This document shows, one piece after another, positions 12,265-23,478 of a DNA stretch of 64,000 bases. The notes beneath the pieces are model-generated. The model saw only the letters and a list, made by a program, of their open reading frames with translations. It did not search any database and had not been told where the DNA came from. The stretch spans positions 4,435,987-4,499,986 of the forward strand of contig ML664159.1 of NCBI GenBank assembly GCA_007570785.1, written 5' to 3'. Positions within the stretch are counted from its first letter, which is position 1, and every line of letters begins with the position of its first letter. The translations under genes were made by a program, and so were the position numbers. The stretch comes from Antilocapra americana (lineage: Eukaryota; Chordata; Mammalia; Artiodactyla; Antilocapridae).

Positions 12265-13183
12265 TCCTCCATTATCTAAGAAACAGAAACCTTCATTTAA
12301 ATGTCTTCTCTCTCCACTGTGACTTACCACATCACTCAATTAAAACTACTGTTTTTAAAATCACGAAAGCTATCTAATTTGGCAAATCTGGTGGAATTTT
12401 TCTCCAGTAGACCCTGTAGCAGCTTTTAATGCAGTTCACCACACTTCTTGAAATATCCCTTTTTGTCACTTAAATATGGCATAATACTTATCTGATTTCC
12501 CTGCCAGCCCTGGCCAGCCCTCTGTCTTCCTTCTACCCAATCTACAAGCATTGATATTCATTGGAACTTAGTTCTCTTCTATCTCTATATTTTTCTCCTC
12601 AAGTGAATATAAACTGGTAACATTTATATAAAATATAAATATGTTATAAATATATTATGTTTATTAAGCATAGTGTGCTTATTACTTCCAAATATACATC
12701 TTCAACCCAGACTTTCTCTTTGAATTCCAGAATTAGAGACATTCTTTTTAAAACTCAGAAGCATCTCAAAGTCATCAACTTTAAAGCTGAACTCTTAACT
12801 CCACCTCCAAGTCTTATTTGTCTTTGTTAATATCACTGCTGTTTATTAGTTACTTGATCCAGAAAATTGAAAATCATCTTCTCTTTGCATCACTCTGCAC
12901 AAAATTCATATCTATTTTTTACTTAAAATATGTCCCTATCTTCCCTGCCACCCCTGATCTGGGCAGTCATCATCTCTTGCCTAGACGCCTATAATACTAG
13001 TTTCTTTACTCTCCCTTGATGTGCTAGAGAATGACCATTGGCTACTTTAGACTGATTACTCTGGGAGGGACTCCTTAGAAGCTGGCATTTAAACTAAATC
13101 TGAACAAAAAATGACTTTTCATGCAAAGACCATTCTAGGTGAATGGAACAGCTTCTAGAAAGATTGTAAGGGCAGAGGTAGGG
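12265..13183. other. Intronic; old unassigned repeat likely
   Basis: The text around 12905-13020 (CAGTCATCATCTCTTGCCTAG, then CTATAATACTAGTTTC) resembles an ancient dispersed mammalian repeat that I cannot name securely. No exon or gene seen. Confidence 0.35.
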
Positions 13184-13502
13184 GGTGCTTTCCTGGTAGC
13201 TCAGTAGTAAAGAATCTGCCTGCCAATGCAGGAGACACAGGTTCAATCCTTGATCTGGGAACATCCCACATGGTGCAGAGAAACTAAGTCCTTGCACCAC
13301 AACTACTGAGCCTGTGCTCTAGAGCCCAGGAATCACAACTACTCAAGCTCTGGAGCCTGTGCTCTGCAACAAGGGAAGCCACTGCAATGAGAACCCCTCA
13401 CCCTGCAATAAGAAGTTCGCCCCTGTTTGCTGCAATTAGAGAAAAGCCTATGCAGCAATGAAGACCCAACACAGCCCAAAATAAATAAATAAATAAAATT
13501 AT
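13184..13502 (+). mobile_element. CHR-type tRNA-derived SINE (long form), sense
   Basis: tRNA-like head (TTTCCTGGTAGCTCAGTAGT, then GGTTCAATCC), the CACAACTACTGAGCCTGTG block, the CAATGAAGACCCAACACAGC block, and an AATAAATAAATAAATAAA tail. Counterpart of the copy at 10.05-10.35 kb. Confidence 0.88.
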
Positions 13503-13647
13503 AAATTTTAAAAAAGATCATAACGGGGAAGCAAGTTTAGAATTCTTAAGAAGCACAAAGAAGGCCAGCATGGCTAGGGCAAGGGTTAGAGATTTAGTTG
13601 AAGAGCTTAGCAGGATTCAGATTATGTAGAGTGTTAATAATATAAGG

Positions 13648-13842
13648 GTGTGAAAGTTGTCTCTGACTCTTTGTGGCCTCATGGACTGTGGCCCGCCAGA
13701 CTCCTCTCCCCATAGGATTCTCCAGGCAAGAATACTGGAGTGGGTAGTCATTCCCTTCTCCAGGGGATTTTCCCAACTCAGGGAATGAACCCAGGTCTCC
13801 TACATTGCAGGCAGATTCTTTACCATCTGAGCCACCAGGGAG
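13648..13842 (-). mobile_element. Bov-tA type SINE, antisense
   Basis: Antisense order: CTCTGACTCTTTGTGG, GGCAAGAATACTGGAGTGGG, then the reversed tRNA head (CTTTACCATCTGAGCCACCAGG). Confidence 0.9.
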
Positions 13843-14004
13843 TTTGAATGTTATTCTAGATGAGATAGGAAGCTAATGAAGTGATAATTTAAATTTAGGA
13901 AGTAAGAGAGAAAAGTCAAGATCTAAAGTTTGGAAAAGATGTCAAGACCTAAAGATTTGAGGGTCATCAGTGTGTAGATTGCATTTATGGCTATAAGTTG
14001 GGCT

Positions 14005-14232
14005 TACCACAGGGCAGTAGTGGTGAAGAATCTGCTTGCCAGTGCAGGTAGACATAAGGGACATGGGACAGGTTGGATCCCTGGGTCAGGAAGATCCCTT
14101 GAAGGAGGGCATGACAACCCACTCCATTATTCTTGCCTGGAAAAAATCTCCATGGTCGGAGGAGCCTGGTGGGCTACAGTCCATAAGGCTACGTAGAGTC
14201 AGACACAACTGAAGCAACTCAGCAGCAGCATA
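14005..14232 (+). mobile_element. Bov-tA SINE, sense, AGC-type tail
   Basis: Head with AAGAATCTGCTTGCCAGTGC, core CAACCCACTCCATTATTC, and 3' end GTCAGACACAACTGAAGCAAC followed by a CAGCAGCAGCA tail. Moderately diverged. Confidence 0.88.
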
Positions 14233-15399
14233 AATATGGATCACCTAGGGAAAGAACACAAAGGGAAGAGGAAGGGGTCCAGTCTGAGCACTGGAACACT
14301 CTAACATTTAGAGGGGCCTTTATAGGAAAATGAAGAATTGTGACCAGTGAGGAGAAAGCCAGAAGTGAAAGGTACCATAGAAGCCAAAATTTTAAAGTTT
14401 CAAGAATAAAGAATTTGTCACCTCTGTTGAATAATGGGTCAGAATACAAATAGAATCCTGCTACTCTAGAGCTCACCACTTAGTAATTTCAAGGACGGTG
14501 AAAACGTAAATTTTATGTACTCTCTAGAAATTTGTAAAGGCAGTAAACAAGTATCTGCCATTTTCCAAAAAACTGAGAGTCTTCAAGGCACGTCCCTCCT
14601 CAATAAAGGAATGCCACATTTTTTGCAACAGTAGCCCGACTTTATTTAGCTCATCATTCAACATATAACTACTAGAGATTTTGCGAATGTTAGCGTGACC
14701 CAAACACTGTTCTTGTTAGACTTTCAAACATAATGTTTGGTTCTCTGCTTCATGCTGTTTGGCCCACTACTACTTTATAGCAAAATTTAGGGATGTTTGA
14801 CAAACCTCTGGACCAGATCCTATTCTCCAAGAACTTACAGCTTTACAGTCCCTCTGACTGGACAAACACAGAGAAATAAATATGTTCTCCCTTGCAATCA
14901 GCACATGGAGGAATAAAGAAACTTGTTTTATTAAGAAAGAACCTTCCTTCTGTCATCAGTTTTGAACAAAAACTTTTTGCAGTGAGTAATTGCTGTTTGA
15001 GGTAGTAACTGGGTTTATTTACTAAACAAGATTTTTAGAAAGACAGCAGAGAAACACTGAAATTTACCTTTTAAATCCATTTTTGGACTGTTTTGGCTTT
15101 CTGACATGTTGGACAGTAACTGCTTCTGGGGATTTGTTTCACTGTCTGGCTTGTTTCACTTGTTTGACTTGTTTCACTGTCTCATTGCTTCTGGATTATT
15201 GACCTCATGTATCCATCTGGCTGTCGGGATCAAACCCTGAGTCAGCCTGTAAAAACTCTTCTTGAAATGTTTTAAATTAATTGTGTATTTGCAGTGGTTT
15301 CATTTTCAAAGGTTTATTTTTAGTGCTAATAGTATTATATGATATCAGTTTTGTGATTATTAAATGAGTTCAGGTAGGCCTGGAAGTGTTTATGCATGT
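14233..15399. other. Intronic, no recognised feature
   Basis: Unique-looking sequence. A local near-repeat of TTGTTTCACT occurs three times at 15135-15178. No exon signals that make sense. Confidence 0.4.
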
Positions 15400-15632
15400 A
15401 TGTGTGTGCTGCATGCTAAGTCGCTTCAATCGTGTCCGACTCTTTGCAACTCTATAGACTGTAACCCACCAGGCTCCTCTGTCCATGTGGTTCTTCAGGC
15501 AAGAATACTGGAGTGGGTTGCCATGCCCTCCTCCAGGACATCTTCCTTACCCAGGGATCGAACCCACATCTCCTGTGTCTCCTGCTTTGCAGGTGGATTC
15601 TTTACCACTGGGCCACAAGGAATGCCATTTGG
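15400..15632 (-). mobile_element. Bov-tA type SINE, antisense
   Basis: Starts GCATGCTAAGTCGCTTC, then GTGTCCGACTCTTTGC, the GGCAAGAATACTGGAGTGGG core and the reversed tRNA head (TTCTTTACCACTGGGCCAC). ORFs of 97 and 65 aa here are SINE translations. Confidence 0.92.
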
Positions 15633-16176
15633 GTGTATATATAAAATTATATTTTAAATCAGTTGTGGTCTTCATGGGTTAGAATTTTATTCCTACTTTT
15701 TTTTTTATTTAAAGTTTACTTATACCCAGCATCACTAATATTCCCTGGTGGTTTCAATTCCAAACTGACAAATGTACCTTAAGAGGTTATAAATTTCTCC
15801 ACTTGTATGGACCCAGTATTGATTGTTCTGGTTAAATTTTGAGATACTACAGAATGATGGCTACTAGCACTGCCATTTCCCTTTTCCTGACGATCACAGA
15901 TTGATCTTTAGAGCACCAGTCACATATTGTTAGCTGATATGGATCCATAAAGATTAAAATGTATGAAACATAGATGGCTCAGAAATGATGTTCCCATGGT
16001 TAGAGATTATGCTCTAGAGCCCCTGTCCTCCCACACTGGGCTGTCATGGGCAGATCTCCATGTGAAGCCCAGAACTATTGTAAATGTCCTGTTACCGTCT
16101 CACTTTCCTTTCTTGTCTTGTCCCTTGCTCACATCTTCAGAACCACTTGTCCTACCCTATTCTCAGATTTTAGCCT
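15633..16176. other. Intronic, no recognised feature
   Basis: No repeat family or exon recognised; a T-run occurs at 15698-15710. Confidence 0.4.
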
Positions 16177-16588
16177 CATCCATTGGATCATAGAAAAAGC
16201 AAGAGAATTCCAGAAGAACATCTACTTCTGCTTCATTGTGCTAAAGCCTTTGACTGTGTGGATCACAACAAACTGGGGAAAATAAGTGATGGAAATACCA
16301 GACCACCTTACCTGCCTCCTGAGAAACCTCTGTGCATTTCAAGAAGAAACAGAACTGGACATAGAACAATAAACTGGTTCAACATTTAGAAAGCAGTATG
16401 TCAAGGCTGTATGTCACCCTGCTTATTTAACGTACATGCAAAGAACGTCGTGCAAAATGCCTGGCTGGATGAATCACAAGCTGGAGTCTAAATTGCCAGA
16501 AGTATCAGTAACCTCAGATATGCAGATGATACCACCCTAACTGCAGAAAAAGAAGAGTAACTAAAGAACCCCTTGATGAAAGTGGAAG
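16177..16588 (+). mobile_element. BovB LINE (older, sense), left part of a nested pair
   Basis: Degraded BovB reverse-transcriptase region: GAAAAAGCAAGAGAATTCC, the 'AFDCVDHNKLG'-like coding at 16240-16278, and AGATATGCAGATGATACCAC (the YADD motif region). Many indels and stops. It breaks off at about 16588 in the sequence CTTGATGAAAGTGGA and resumes at about 18017. Confidence 0.9.
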
Positions 16589-18016
16589 TTCAGTTCAGTT
16601 CAGTCACTCAGTCATGTCCAACTCTTTGTGACCCCTTGAATCACAGCACGCCAGGCCTCCCTGTCCATCACCAACTCCCGGAGTCTACCCAAACCCATGT
16701 TCATCGAGTTGGTGATGCCATTAAGCCATCACATCCTCTGTCGTCCCCTTCTCCTCCTGCCCCCAATCCTTCCCAGCATTAGGGTCCTTTACAATGAGTC
16801 AATTCTTCGCATGAGGTCGCCAAAGTATTGGAGTTTCAGCTTCAACATCATTCCTTCCAAAGAACACCCAGGACTGATCTCGTTTAGGATGGACTGGTTG
16901 GATCTCCTTGCAGTCCAAGGAACTCTCAAGAGTCCTCTCCAACACCACAGTTCAAAAGCATCAATTCTTCAGCGCTCAGCTTTCTTCACCATCCAACTCA
17001 CATCCATACATGACAACTGGAAAAACCATAGCCTTGACTAGACGGACCTTTGTTGGCAAAGTAATGTCTCTGCTTTTCAATATGCTATCTAGGTTGGTTG
17101 TAACTTTCCTTCCAAGGAGTAAGCATCTTTTAATTTCATGGCTACAGTCACCATCTACAGTGACTTTGGAGCCCAAAAAAATAAAGTCTGACACTGTTGC
17201 CACTGTTTCCACTGTTCCCCCATCTATTTGCCATGAAGTGATGGGACCGGATGCCATGATCTTAGTTTTCTGAATGTGGAGCTTGAAGCCAACTTTTTCA
17301 CTCTCCTCTTTCACTTTCATCAAGAGGCTTTTTAGTTCTTCTTCCCTTTCTGCCATAAGGGTGGTGTCATCTGCATATCTGAGGTTATTGATATTTCTCC
17401 TGGCAATCTTGATTCCAGCTTGTGCTTCTTCCAGCCCAGCATTTCTCATGATGTACTATGCATATAAATAAGCAGGGTGACAACATACAGCCTTGACGTA
17501 CACCTTTTCCTATCTGGAACCAGTCTGTTGTTCCATGTCCAGTTCTAACTGTTGCTTCCTGACCCACATACAGGTTTCTCAAGAGGCAGGTCAGGTGGTC
17601 TGGTATTCCCATCTCTTTTAGAATTTTCCACAGTTTATTGTGATCCACACAGGCAAAGGCTTTGGCATAGTCAATAAAGCAGAAATAGATGTTTTTCTGG
17701 AACTCTCTTGCTTTTTTGATGATCCATCGGATGTTGGCAATTTAATCTCTGGTTCCTCTGCCTTTTCTAAAACCAGCTTGAACATCTGGAAGTTCATGAT
17801 TCACATATTGCTGAAGCCTGGCTTGGAGAATTTTGAGCATTACTTTACTAGCATATGAGATGAGTGCAATTTTGTGGTAGTTTGAGCATTCTTTGGCATT
17901 GCCTTTCTTTGGGATTGAAATGAAAAATGACCTTTTCCAATCTTGTGGCCATTGCTGAGTGTTCCAAATTTGCTGGCATATTGAGCGCAGCACTTTCACA
18001 GCATCGTCTTTCAGGA
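16589..18016 (-). mobile_element. BovB LINE (younger, antisense), inserted in the older BovB
   Basis: Reads from the reversed 3' end (GTTCAGTTCAGTTCAGTCACT) to the middle of the ORF (CAGCATCGTCTTTCAGGAA). Reading the minus strand, reverse-transcriptase fragments cover PKKGNAKECSNYHKIALISY, FRKGRGTRD, MDHNKLWKILKEMGIPDHL, GVRQGCMLSPCLF and RYADDTTLMAE (the catalytic YADD). The frame is broken into several ORFs by indels, so it is a dead, 5'-truncated copy. An imperfect ~9-bp target duplication may flank it (GAAAGTGGA / GAATGTGAA). Confidence 0.92.
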
Positions 18017-18718
18017 ATGTGAAAGAGGAGAGTAAAAAAAACTGGCTTAAAACTGAATACTCAGAAAACTAAGATCATGGCATCTAGTTCCATCACTCAT
18101 GGCACATAGATGGGGAAAAATGGAATCATTGACAGACTACTTTGGGGGGATCCAAAATAATTGCAGACAGTGACTGCAGCCATGAAACTAAAAGACACTT
18201 GTTCCTTGGGGAAAAAGTTATGACAAACCTAGACAGCATATTAAAAAAACAGAGACATCACTTTACCGACAAAGGTCCCTATAGTCAAAGCTATGGTTTT
18301 TCTAGTAGTCATGTATGGATGTGAGAGTTGGACCATAAAGAAGGCTGGGTGCCAAAGAATTGATGCTTTCAAAGTGTGGTGCTGGTGAATACTTGGACAG
18401 CAAGGAGACCAAACCAGTCAGTTCTAAAGGAAATCAACCCTTAACATTCATTGGAAGGACTGGTGCTGAACTGAAGCTCCAATACTTTCATCACCTGATA
18501 TGAAGAGCTGACTCATTGGAAAAGACCCTGATTCTGGGAAAGATTGAGAGCATGGGAAGAAGGAGGCGACAGAGGATGAGATGGTTGGATGGCATCACCG
18601 ACTCAATGAACATGAGTTTGAGCAAACTCTGGGAGACAATGAAGGATAGGGGAGCCTGGCATGCTGCAGTCTATGGGGTTGCAACAAGTTGGACATGACT
18701 GAGCGACTGAACAGCAAC
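18017..18718 (+). mobile_element. BovB LINE (older, sense), right part of the nested pair
   Basis: Continues exactly where the left part stopped (GTGAAAGAGGAGAG) and runs to the BovB 3' end (GACATGACTGAGCGACTGAAC). Diverged, with indels, consistent with an older insertion than the element it hosts. Confidence 0.9.
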
Positions 18719-18901
18719 AAAAGCCTGTACACAATCCTGATCCTTTCCTCAGTTCCTCATCTCTTGGATTTCTCCTTCCTCCAAATTTATAAGTGCTGTA
18801 GGACCCTCTTCTCTTCTATGGAACAATAAACTCATCTCTGCTGAAGTGCTTCTTCCAATCAGATCGTATGTGCACTTTAGTAGTCATCCTATCTTGACTC
18901 A

Positions 18902-19019
18902 GGGCTTCCCTGATAGCTCAGTAGTAAAGAATCCACCTGCAATGTAAGAGACCCTGGTTCGATGCCTGGGTCAGGAAGATCCACTGAGGAAGAAATAGGC
19001 CACCCACTTCAGTATTCCT
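18902..19019 (+). mobile_element. Bov-tA SINE, 3'-truncated, sense
   Basis: tRNA-derived head and start of the core (GGGCTTCCCTGATAGCTCAG to CCACTTCAGTATTCCTGGG). It stops where the next SINE begins, so the second element probably inserted into it. Confidence 0.85.
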
Positions 19020-19212
19020 GGGCTTCCCTTGTGGCTCAGCTGATAAAGAATCTGCCTGCAATGTGGGAGACCTTGGTTCGCTTCCTGGCTTGGAAAGGTC
19101 CCCTATAGAAGGGAAAGGCCACCCACAACAATGTTCTGGCCTGGAGAATTCCGTGGACTATACAGTCCATGGGGTTAAAAAGAGTTTGACACAACTGAGT
19201 GACTTTTACTTT
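19020..19212 (+). mobile_element. Bov-tA SINE, sense
   Basis: Second, complete copy: GGGCTTCCCTTGTGGCTCAG head, CCACCCACAACAATGTTCTGG core, and an end at GACACAACTGAGTGAC. Tandem arrangement with the previous SINE. Confidence 0.88.
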
Positions 19213-20565
19213 CACTATCTTAACTCAGAAGAGAATATGAAAATTTAATGGAAATACTTGCCCAAGATAATAGAGTTAGTTGTGAAGCTAGAACTTAGAG
19301 CACTTATTTTCAGTCACTTCACCTGTAAATAGAGTTGGACTCGCCCAGTATTTTGCAGCTTTATGACTTATAGCATTATGTTTGTTATGAAAAGACACTC
19401 TTAGAAGCAAATTAATGGTTAGTATTAATATTACTTTTTTCCTATAGCTGATCTCCCTCATAGTCACGGAGGCATAGGCTAGTATGTATCTCCTTTCCCC
19501 ATCTGTTAATTCCTTTATTTCTTCATTTATACTTTGCTCCTCATCATATTTGAATGACTCTGTATCGCAGTTTACTGTGAAAATGTGGGAATTAAGTATG
19601 ATTTATGTTATTGATATTACATTGAAAACAGGTTAAAATTATGGAAACTTATCTCCATTTCCATAAAAGTATGATCATTACTGATGTAAGATTTCCAATT
19701 TAAATGCTTTCTACACTCTTTTTCTTAAAGTAGAATTTTCAAAATCAAATCATTAGGTTATCTCACCAGGGTACTTTAATTGAAAACATTATACAGCTAT
19801 GCATGTGATTCATAGCTCTGATTTACTATCATATAATTTTCATAACATTGTTTAAGAGGTTTTAGTCCTACCCCAAGTTAGCAGCAGTAAAGTAAACCAA
19901 ATAAGAATCATGTTCATTTCTTGATAACAGCTCAACCAAGTGTATTTCAACATACCCTAATTTCAACTCACCCTAATTTAGTAATATAGATGACATGGCA
20001 CTTAAGGCTTTTCTTGATTAGAAGCCAAGAATCCTCCCTGCATTTTTTTGAAAGGAAAAACTATAATGAGAACAAAATACTGGCAGGATGATGGGCCAAA
20101 CAGAGAGGATATTATAATTGCAAACTTCAGAGTTCAGTTTATGATGTGTATGTATGTTGCTTCTTAAGTGATAGTTTGAAAAGTAGAGATTATGTATTTG
20201 GTTTGGGGTCTCTGTGCCCCTGTTCTGTTCCCTGAACAGTTAGAGTTTCTCCAAGTATTAGTCTTTCAGACTCATAAATATACACACTCACCCTTGATTC
20301 TTTACCCTTCCTGAAAAATTGCCTCTTCTATCATCTGTCATTCTTTTTTCTCCCTCTGGTTTTTCTTTTATTGGTTACACCAATAAAATGCATTTTCCAA
20401 ACTACATTCGTTGACAATCCCCCTCCAAAAAAATCTTGCCATCTACACTTTTCCACTCATTCAGGCCACCGTTATCTTCCTAGGTGCCAATTTCTGAATA
20501 AAATAATATGAATATGGCTCAATTATTGGCTTCAAAGTCAGAATAAATAAAAATTTACAAAAAGG
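19213..20565. other. Intronic, no recognised feature
   Basis: AT-rich unique-looking DNA. A possible MIR remnant near 19260-19340 is too weak to call. Confidence 0.4.
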
Positions 20566-20685
20566 AATTCCCTAGCAGTCCAGTGGTTGCGACTTGGTGC
20601 TGTAACTGCTGGGACCCAGGTTCAGTCCTTGGTCAGGGAACTAGGATCCCTCAGTCTGTAAAGCATCACCAAAAATAAAAATTTA
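20566..20685 (+). mobile_element. Short CHR-type tRNA-derived SINE, sense
   Basis: GGAATTCCCTAGCAGTCCAG head with a box B-like GGTTCAGTCC, then GGTCAGGGAACTAGGATCCC and an A-rich end (AAAAATAAAAA). Same family as the copies at 53.9 kb and 63.8 kb. Confidence 0.82.
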
Positions 20686-20984
20686 CAATGGCAGTAACTT
20701 CATGATAAATAACAATTTTACAACTTGATCATTTCATAAAAACTTTTAAAAATTGATTTAAATATCTGACAATAGTCTCTTTTCTTGTTTTAAGTATTGT
20801 ACCTAATTAATATTGAGGGCATGTCTAATTTGATTAATCATGTGTATTTCAACTTATTGCAGAAATGGAATTTCATTATAAATTATATTTTGCATCCTCA
20901 TGCTAAAATTCAGTGTAAAGTGTTAGGAGCAAAGTTTCTACTAAAAATAAATTTTATATAAAATTCAAATAATTAAAGCAGTTT

Positions 20985-22300
20985 TTAAAAATAACTAAAG
21001 TCAAATGATTTACACTTCCTGATTTCAAGACTTACTATAGAACTATGGTAATCAAGATTGTGGATTACTGTAAGGATAGACTTATAGGTAAATGGAACAG
21101 ACTAGAAAGGCCAGCAATTAGCCATCAAATGTATGACAAATTTATTCTCAATAAAATTACCAAGGTAATTCAATGGAGAAAGGGAAATCTTTTCAGTAAA
21201 TGTTGCTGAAAAATACTGGATATCCTTATGGGGAGACATGAACATTGGTCCTTATCTCATGCTATACATAAGAAGTAGCTTGAAATATATTATAGACCTA
21301 AATATAAAAACTAAAACTAAAATTTCTAGAAGAAAATATAGGATATTTTTCAAATCTTTGCAGTCTTAAAGTAGGCACATATTTCTTTGATAGACAAAAA
21401 TAGCACAAACTATTTTTAATGATAAATTGAATTCTTTTATTAAAAGGTTCTACTCTTTGAAAGATTCCATTAAGAACAAAAAAACAAGTCATAAAATGAT
21501 AGAAAATATTGACATGTTGACAATAGATATACAAAGAACTCTTAAAACTCAAATAATAAGACAACTTAATTAAATAATGAGCAAAAGGTTTGAACCCAAA
21601 CTTTAAAAAAGAAGTGAATGGTCAACAAGTGCTAAAAATACTCAATGTCATTAGCCATCAGAGAAATCCAAGCCCACTATATAATCTAGCCTTTCCAATA
21701 TTATATATTTACCCAAGACAAGTGAAACCACGTCCACACAAAAACTTGTGCCTAATTGTTATAGCAGCTTTATTCTCAAAAGCCAGAAACTGGAAACAAC
21801 CCAAATTATATCAACAGGTGAATGGATAAACAAATTGGGGATATGTTTGTATAATAGAATTCTATATTGTTATATATGTTATATATATATTGTTGTATAT
21901 GAGTTACATATTCATGTTATAAAATTCTTTCAGTAATTAAAAAAAGAACAGGGGTACCCAGCAGCCTGGAGCTATCACAAAAATATGGAGAGTGAAAGAC
22001 ATCAGACATGAAAAAGTATAACAGTTTATGCGAAATTCTAGAAAATGGAGATTAATCCTTGTTGGCAGAAAGCAGATGTATGATTGTCTGAGGTCAGGGT
22101 ACAGATAGAAATTAACCATAGAGAGGCACAGGAAATGGTGGTGGTGGTCAAAGTATTCTATATTTTTATTTGGGTGTTGTTTACACAGGTGGTTTACATT
22201 TATCAAAACTCATTGAATTGTATACTTAAAGTGAGTATTACATTATACATAGTATGTAAGTTATATTTCAGTAAAGCTCAATTTGAAGTATTTAGTAGTT
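20985..22300 (+). mobile_element. Old L1 (L1M-like), ORF2 end and 3' UTR, sense
   Basis: Degraded L1 ORF2 C-terminal region (TTTCAAGACTTACTATAG, GATAGACTTATAGGTAAATGG, CAATAAAATTACCAAGGTAAT), then the 3' UTR blocks including TTAGCCATCAGAGAAATCC, GGATAAACAAATTGGGGATA and TTGAATTGTATACTTAAAG near the end. Multiple stops; an ancient fossil. A TA-rich tract lies at 21865-21900. Confidence 0.8.
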
Positions 22301-22539
22301 TCTTTAAACCTATTGGTTTTGTATGCTGTACTTCCTTAATATTATAGCAAAATACTCTGCTTTTAAGAAAGATAAATTAATGTCTTCTACCATCCACTAC
22401 TATTCTCCCTACCCCATCTCTGTTTAAAAGATCAAATTGTATGTATATTTGATAAGAATATGAAATAAGCATAAGCAATCATAGCTATTCATCATTTAAG
22501 GCATATAGGGTTATCAGAGATTCAAAGACTAAAGAGACA

Positions 22540-22770
22540 CTTGGTGCAATGGGAAACATACAAAATGTGAAGTTCAAAGACTTGGTTTCATATCCCCACT
22601 CTGCTTCTTACAGTATCTCTTAAACTTCGAGTGTCACATACCCAATTTGAAAAACAGGGATATTATATATTACCAAAAATTATGTCTGTTTCAGTGTCAA
22701 ATGAAATAACAGATGCAAAGCTACTTTGTAAATACCACAAATCCTTGTACCTAACCACTGTACCTTCAGC
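22540..22770 (+). mobile_element. MIR SINE, degraded
   Basis: GTTCAAAGACTTGGTTTCA, a CTCTGCTTCTTAC block, AATTTGAAAAACAGGGATATT and GTCAAATGAAATAACAGATG match the MIR order. Confidence 0.65.
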
Positions 22771-23478
22771 TTACAATCACTTGCAAATAAAAAATATAAA
22801 TAAAAATTCAATTTTTCCCATGAGCTCTGAGAGAGCAAAATCAAATGTCATTTCAACCAGAAATCTCTGGCACCAGACTAGCATCTGGCAGATAGAGGCA
22901 TTAAATACATGTTGGCTGAATTAATTTCAATTCCTGTTTCTGAACCCCAGCATTTTTATCAATATGTTTAGGGAAATTAGAGTAGGTAGAGCCATGGCTT
23001 ATGAGTCCAAACAGAAAATGCTTTTAAGAAAATGTATTAGAACTCATAAATTTTATCTGGACAACTGTAATATTCAAATATGTTAGGTACCTATTTGCTT
23101 CTGACATCATAAAGGAATGGATCACAAAAGACTTGAATTTAGGCTGTCCACTTATTCTGGCATAGCAGGTCCCCTGATTCACAACATAAAGTCCTTAAAG
23201 AATAAACTTCATTGCTTCTAAACCATGAATAACTTCTTATTAAAGATGAAATCTAATAAAGAACTAGCTATGAGAGGAAACATAAGATGAAGTCAAGCTG
23301 ATCATCACCTTCTTTATTAAGAAGTCAATAGTTCAAACACTTTTTTTTTTTTTTTGGTAGGGGACTCCTGAATATACTCTCTACCACAATCCTGTGCTGT
23401 TAGGGGTAGGCAGCAGCTGTACAACTCCAAAGGGTTTTGACACCAATACCAGTATAGCTGACATTTTTCCATTAAGTT
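22771..23478. other. Intronic, no recognised feature
   Basis: No exon or clear repeat. A T-run lies at 23341-23356. Confidence 0.4.

Noticed and set aside
15364..15682. ORFs of 97 and 65 aa
   Set aside because: Translations of an antisense Bov-tA SINE.
16976..17999. Minus-strand ORFs of 157, 87 and 85 aa with a YADD motif
   Set aside because: Broken BovB reverse transcriptase; part of the nested BovB copy.
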